NCBI GenBank assembly: GCA_037389465.1 | Contig: JAZARR010000200.1 | Coordinates: 634,001-698,000, forward strand | DNA from: Baylisascaris procyonis | Taxonomy: Eukaryota; Nematoda; Chromadorea; Rhabditida; Ascarididae | DNA length: 64,000 bases | Reading direction: 5' to 3' | In this document: positions 58,556-64,000 of the stretch, in pieces | Layout: each line of letters begins with the position of its first letter | How positions within the stretch are numbered: position 1 is the stretch's first letter | Position numbers and translations under genes: made by a program | Notes under the pieces: model-generated | What the model saw: only the letters and a program-made list of their open reading frames with translations | Databases searched by the model: none | Told to the model about the DNA's origin: nothing

Positions 58556-61500
58556 ATGAGCGTTTCGAGTTCACCAGGTGCGATTGCACCACTAACGTCA
58601 CCTGCAAGGCGAAGTTTTCTTTCAATACTCTTTAATCGATCACACAATAAAGAGGCTGAAATGCGGAATTTTTTAAGCGGGTTTGTTTTTTTTCTCTTTT
58701 TTTGAATTTGTCTTTTTCTTTTGTAATTCTCTGAGCATGTAATTCTTTTCTCATAATTGCTGTTATTATTGAATTTTGCTCATTCCGAGTTAAGTGCATA
58801 AAACGAAAAACACCAATTTTATCATTGTCTCGTTATGCTTGCTTCCTTGTCCTCTCTCCCCCTCCCCTCCCGTTCCCCTCCCACCCCTCTTCTCTCATCA
58901 CATCTTTTAGTTGCGAAATCCAAAACGGCCGAATTGAACTCGGTATTAAAGTTCAGCATATGGTTATAGATGCGTAGATACGAATGCATTATTTTTTTCA
59001 GAGAGGGATCGATAAGCCAAAGTGCCTGGCAAGAAATGGGTAAAGAAAGCAACTTAAAAACTCGCCTTAAAGCTCTCGAGCAACTGCAAATGGTTAGTCG
59101 ATGTTGTGTTTATTGCATTCTCCTCTCCACCACTCGCTCTATTTGTTTCCTTTTTTGTTCCTTTTTGTGGTTTCAGTTACGTTTCTAATTAGAGTTTATA
59201 TCGTTGTTTACTATTATTTATTGCTGCATAATCTATCTAAATGAAGGTGATAAAATTTGTATGATAAGGGTGCCCGAGATCATAATGGATGGGGGGGGGG
59301 GGAGGGGAAGGGGTCCTTCCCCCTGGATGGTTTAATGCACCTATTTTATGAACATAAATTAATAAACTATAATATAATCATCTATAGTTCGTTGAATTTT
59401 GGTAAAGTTATTAGAATTGAGCATATTAAAAAAAAATTATTTGTTTATGTTGTTGATGTTTTTATTGTTTTTCCCCATCGTTTTTAAGGTAGTCTTTTTT
59501 TTATATAAGAGAGGACATGTATATCGTTATCTGTCGCTCATTGGGCATATCTTCGTATGGAATATGGAAGTTTATCACTCTAAGTTTATTGTATGCACCT
59601 CCATTTTTCCAAACAAACATTAATCTGTGGCTGTCGACTTGTGATCAACTGAATCGATCCTTTCCTTATACAGGGATCAACGATTCTTCCTAAATAGTAA
59701 AACGATAGGATTGCGCTCTTCTTGCAGATCCATATGAAATGCTCAACGTTTTAAAATTGACATTGTTTTTATTTTCTTTGTTGATTGTAAATGATTAATA
59801 AATTCTTGTGAACCTTTAATTTATTACCTTTTATTATTTAAGTGATTTAATGAAAATTTCAGGTAGCAAGAAATAGACGTCTTCAAGTGAGTACATTAGA
59901 AGCGATCTATCATGAAACATGTGATCTACTTGAATTAGAAGAAGCAAAAGAAGCCGTAATAAGTATGCTGATTGCATTGGCCAAATATCAGCACGAACAA
60001 ATTGGTCTTGCTTTGAGGGATACATTTTTTAAGGTTGGTGTTTTATTTTGTTTTTTGACCATCATGATAGGCTTGAGTTGCTATAAATGTTGATATTATG
60101 GAAGCATGCACCTGGATCCGTATTATCCCTAATTTAATGGAATTGAGTTCGATGAAAGGGACTTCATTCAAGTTGTTTGTCTATTCGGCTGTAAACTTTT
60201 GCTAGTGAAATAAGGAAATGGCTATATTAAGCTTCCGATTTGACTGAAAATAAGGATGGTAAGAAAAGGTCCTTTTTTTGACTGACTATGGGAGTGATTT
60301 CTTAAGATCGGGGTTTGCATTCCTCCATCTGTACTGATTACAAGACTATTTATTATGAATCCCACCCATATTCTTTCTTTATTTGTCTTTCAAGAAAAGT
60401 TTATAGGAATGCAAATATCAGAAATTGTAAATCAAGTTCTCTAACCAAGTTTTTTGACATGGAAGAGGGTATGCATGCCGCTATTTTCGACCCGTTTAGG
60501 CGATCTTTAATAATTATTAGACTGCAGACATATAGTATGTTAATCAAAGAATGGGTTTATAATATAACCGTTTTGCTTGACGAGAAGATAACGCTTTCAA
60601 ACCATTGTACTTTTCGAGAATTCCTCCCTTTTCTCTTGGGGAAATAGCTGAAAACAGAGTTATTTTGAGATCATGATTGAGTTTTTTCTCTCTTTAATTG
60701 CTTTCTTGTCTTTCTTCTATTTAAAGCCTGCGGCTATACACTTCGAAAAAAAAGTATTTATTTATTCATTTATAGGCTAATATTAAATATGGAAATGTAT
60801 ATTGGCTAATTTAGGAGATTTGTCGTATGGGATTGACGTCTTCTTCGTTAGATTGGTTGACGGCATTAACAGTGAATGGCGAGAAGATAGCCGGTTTCGA
60901 ATATGATATTATTGTGCCAATAAGGGATTGGATCCGTGTGGTTTTAGACCTCAACCAGTTGGATCATCCACTCGCTATTCGTGTACTCCAATTTGCTCAA
61001 CAACTTGTTAGGTATTGGCTTTTTTCGTAACTTATTATTGGGAAGTAGGTATATTTGTATATCATATAGTATAACATAAAATGTAATCCCATTCCCCTCA
61101 TTCGTACTTCTCCGTTGATCACTGAAAAAACGGTATGGTTGCACTGAAACATGTTTGTGTTGCTATATTTTGCGATCAAAAATAACTTTTTTTGAGAGAG
61201 AGGTGCTTATTCTTCATCAAATTATCCTTTACAAGATTGCAGCCTTCCTAAGAAATTTTTATTCAGAGCTATAAGCGCGCTACGACCATTATTTGTCAAA
61301 GAACTTTTGAGTCATTTGAATTTGCAAATATAAAAAATTTAGGTAAGTTTTTTAAAAAATAAGAAAATTTTAATACTATTCCGATGTAGTATCGGAGTGA
61401 ATTAGTTGAAGAATCTTACGAAGACGTCATCATCGGTGAACCTCGGATCTTTCTTATGAAGACGCAGTATCATCGATTACCTCGTAGGTTGTCTTCATTC

Positions 61501-64000
61501 ACCAAAATAAAATGGTCAGGAAAATGTTACTACGATTCGAGCAGGATTCAAAGGTGAGGTGGAAGGATGGAGAAAATAGCAAGTAGGGAAAAATTTTACG
61601 AAAAATATTATAAGAAGTGTTGAGAATAACGTTGTAAGGGCTATTGAAAATGAGCGAGTTGCAAATTTTTGCATTCAGGGGTTAGGAGCTTGAAATTGAA
61701 TTTCAGTACTCCTTATGTAACATCTATTGATGGGGAGTGTTTGGAATAAGTGGGAATGAAAATTGTTTTATGGGGCTGTGAATAAGTACGAGGGAGGAGG
61801 GAGGAAGGACGAAGGCCACCATCGTTGATTACCCATCTGACGACGTGAAGTATGGTAGCGGATAAAAGAGCAATTATTATATGATTGATTAAATGCATTT
61901 GCAGGATGAATGCGGGGTTCCTAAGGGAGGCGGCTTTGGATGAAATTGTGCATTTAATATGTGTACGTACCTGTCATAGAATTGATCATCTAACGCATGA
62001 GTGTATGGTCCTTCTGGATACGATTCTTAAATTCGGGTATATTTTTTGAAATATTTTTATTTTTTCGAACCTTATTGAACTTATTTATTTGACTCAATTG
62101 AAGCTTATTTTATTGGCTACAGTTAGGAGTATAACCATTATGCACATGTTGTTTGGGTATAAATTTCCCGTGAACATAACGTTTGCACATATATTCCTTC
62201 ATTTTCTTCCTTCGCATATGAATATTGAATGAGGTTTTTTGCAGTATTTCAGGATCTCAGTTTTTACAGGAAACTTGATTTTCTCGATTTGGTTAGGTCG
62301 TTTCCCATTTTTTCAAGTAGGCAGACACTTGGGAATATATTTTTGCCTATTGTTTTTCTTTAATTTTGCACATTAGCGAGTCAAATTACAGCGGGGGCCC
62401 TTAATAACGATAGGAATTTTTGGGGAAATATGTAAATGAATATTGAAATTTTATAGTGAGCACGCAATTTGGGCAAGTAATTCGGATATATAAAGTAAGT
62501 AATGAATAAAGCAGTCTGTTTGCAATGCAGATTTCATTGTTTCGAGGTGTGATTTTATGCAACATTGATTTTTTTTAATTGCATTGAAAAATCAGTGATT
62601 CTTTCTTTTTTAATCACATCGTTATCTATGGAATTTTGGAACAGCGATAGAACCATCTGAGAATGCACAGGCTCGATTTGGAATTAGAGGTTGATTTTTG
62701 TGGGATAATACTCTTTTATTTTGCAGCCATATACCCGATGGACAGCTATTTGCTTTGGTAACGACGCTTTGTACGGTGATAACGGTGAATAGGTTGGGTA
62801 AAACGGCATGGGGCTTGATGCGTGATCTATTACGATCGAGGTCTGGACATACTGCATTGGGACTTCTCATTGAGATTATCGGTAAAGGCAAACAATGTCC
62901 ACAGCCGAAAGTCATAGTGGGAGCTGTTTCTGCAGTTTCGATGGCACTTTGGGGAAGTCAGGTATGTTCTGCAAGTATTATTTGATTATGTAAGATGAGG
63001 GGTTTGCAAGAGGTAATTAAAGGATTGGATAAGGGAGAGTGGTAAAGGTTGTTCGTTGAAGGGGTTATAAGGATGTGATACATTCACAGAGGTGTCACGT
63101 GTCAGGGGACTGTTTTATTCTTTTTCCCTCGTGTTGCGAGGATTCATTCTGTTTGTTGAGGGTTTCTTCTGGGAATGAAGTCGTTCTTAGATTTCTTTTT
63201 GCTGGAACAGAGGTGGAGCACAATCGTCATATTCACATCCCTTCTGCTATCCATTCAGATGCCCTTCTTCTCCTGCTTCTATATTGAGTAATGTAAGTGG
63301 AAGATTCTAAACATTGACTTGCCTGTTAATGCTGGCCACTATTCAACAAATTCGGCGTGGGGGATGAAATGAAAAACTACCCGTTCTCTGGATTTTATTG
63401 GTTTTCTTTCTTTGCGATTCGATGATACATCGCTATGGTAGCTTCCGCCATCGATGGGGTGTTATCTACCATTCATCTTCTAGGATCGTTTTCTCTATGG
63501 TGATAAATGAAGGAATTTCTAGCGAGTGGAGACACTACGATGTCAACCAGGAGCTGTACTTCCCGCATTGGCATCGGGAATGGAAGCGGGACCACTCGTA
63601 ATGAGTGAAGTGTTCGTTTCGATGAAACGCTTATTGGTCAAATATGGTAAAGATCTGCAGCAATTGAGTTGGAATTGTGTTTTGCAGTTGCTTGAAAAAG
63701 CGGTGAAGCTATGTAGAGAGGTAAGTGCTTTTTTATTGCTTTTTAAATAATAAAATTCCATCGTCGATTTTTAAGTGCAATTTTATTTCTTTTTGGCAGT
63801 CTTGAAAAATTTTATGAATATTTTTGAGGATTCTTTTTATTAACATATTTTACTTTGTACTTTGTCATATATTTGGGAGAAATAAGATAGTTTTATATTA
63901 AAGCGCGATTTTATGATGGAATGAATTTATTGTCTGCGATATTGGTACAAAAAAATATGAAAAATCTGCAGGATATGAATAGTTATAAGGGAGATGCAGG
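58556..64000 (+). CDS. TSC2: Tuberin (TSC2), 5' part, eight exons, continues off the window
   Basis: Exons: 58556-58680, 59002-59092, 59863-60033, 60815-61011, 61905-62036, 62727-62961, 63523-63720 and 63972 to the edge. Every junction keeps phase, giving about 390 residues. The start MSVSSSPGAIAPLTSPARRS is the first ATG of the exon whose phase fits exon 2. Alignment to the human tuberin N-terminus is continuous: VARNRRLQ/VAKTKKFE, ALRDTFFK/VLRALFFK, LTALTVNGEKI/FKALTDNGRHI, VHLICVRTC/ICLLCVRTA, LRSRSGHTALG/LGTHLGHSAIY, MALWGSQRVETLR/MALWGAHRLYSLR, GAVLPALASGM/TSVLPSFYQAM, VKYGKDLQQLSWN/KKYRKELQVVAWD. This region is the alpha-solenoid that binds TSC1. The RapGAP-type domain acting on Rheb would lie beyond the right edge. 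No stops or frameshifts were seen. Confidence 0.9.

Noticed and set aside
58441..58647. Minus-strand 68-codon frame
   Set aside because: It is the shadow of tuberin exon 1 on the + strand, whose phase fits exon 2.

Overview
This window is nuclear DNA of a nematode, probably a chromadorean. Three things show it. (1) Several blocks of mitochondrial sequence have nematode protein and 12S rRNA signatures (TGA read as Trp, AGR as Ser, ATA as Met, TV-loop tRNAs) and the gene order nad5-A-P-V-nad6-nad4L-W-E-rrnS-S2-N-Y-nad1-atp6-K, the order known from Caenorhabditis and most chromadoreans. (2) Nuclear coding sequence is cut into short exons (about 50-240 bp) with GT donors and pyrimidine-rich CAG/TAG acceptors. 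(3) The introns are long, T-rich and full of homopolymers and simple repeats. No bacterial-type gene, operon or CRISPR is present. Nearly all open frames over 60 codons are chance frames; the real exons were found by phase-consistent splicing.

Layout. 1-7.9 kb is block A, a decayed copy of 48.8-58.2 kb (block A'). 8.1-12.4 kb holds exons of an unidentified gene (V). 14.1-15.9 kb has two short cysteine-rich exons resembling an LDL-receptor class A and a calcium-binding EGF module. 18.5-19.8 kb is a cox1 nuclear mitochondrial insertion (NUMT). 20.0-28.8 kb is block C1, a copy of 38.1-47.2 kb (block C2); both carry an older nad6/nad4L/rrnS NUMT and a cadherin-like exon. 28.8-29.2 kb is a 22-bp minisatellite. 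31.2-43.1 kb holds seven phase-consistent exons of an unidentified gene (Z); its second intron contains a 5.7 kb NUMT (nad5 to trnK, 31.87-37.58 kb). 47.4-48.7 kb has exons of another unidentified gene (W). 48.8-49.5 kb is a 78-bp minisatellite. Block A' then holds a CCT5-like pseudo-exon and exons of genes X and Y. 58.56 kb to the window end is the 5' part of a tuberin (TSC2) gene, eight exons with consistent phases, running off the right edge.

How the parts relate. Both duplicated pairs have a parental-looking copy on the right (A' keeps splice sites that A lost; C2 is contiguous with the 5' exons of gene Z, while C1 starts in the middle of its exon 4) and a truncated or decayed copy on the left. 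Every coding exon I can support except one minus-strand candidate, and all four NUMTs, lie on the + strand, which is visibly T- and G-rich over its whole length. Tuberin is the GTPase-activating subunit of the TSC complex that restrains Rheb and mTORC1. It is absent from C. elegans, so its presence here is the most notable gene-content result. I could not name genes V, W, X, Y and Z.
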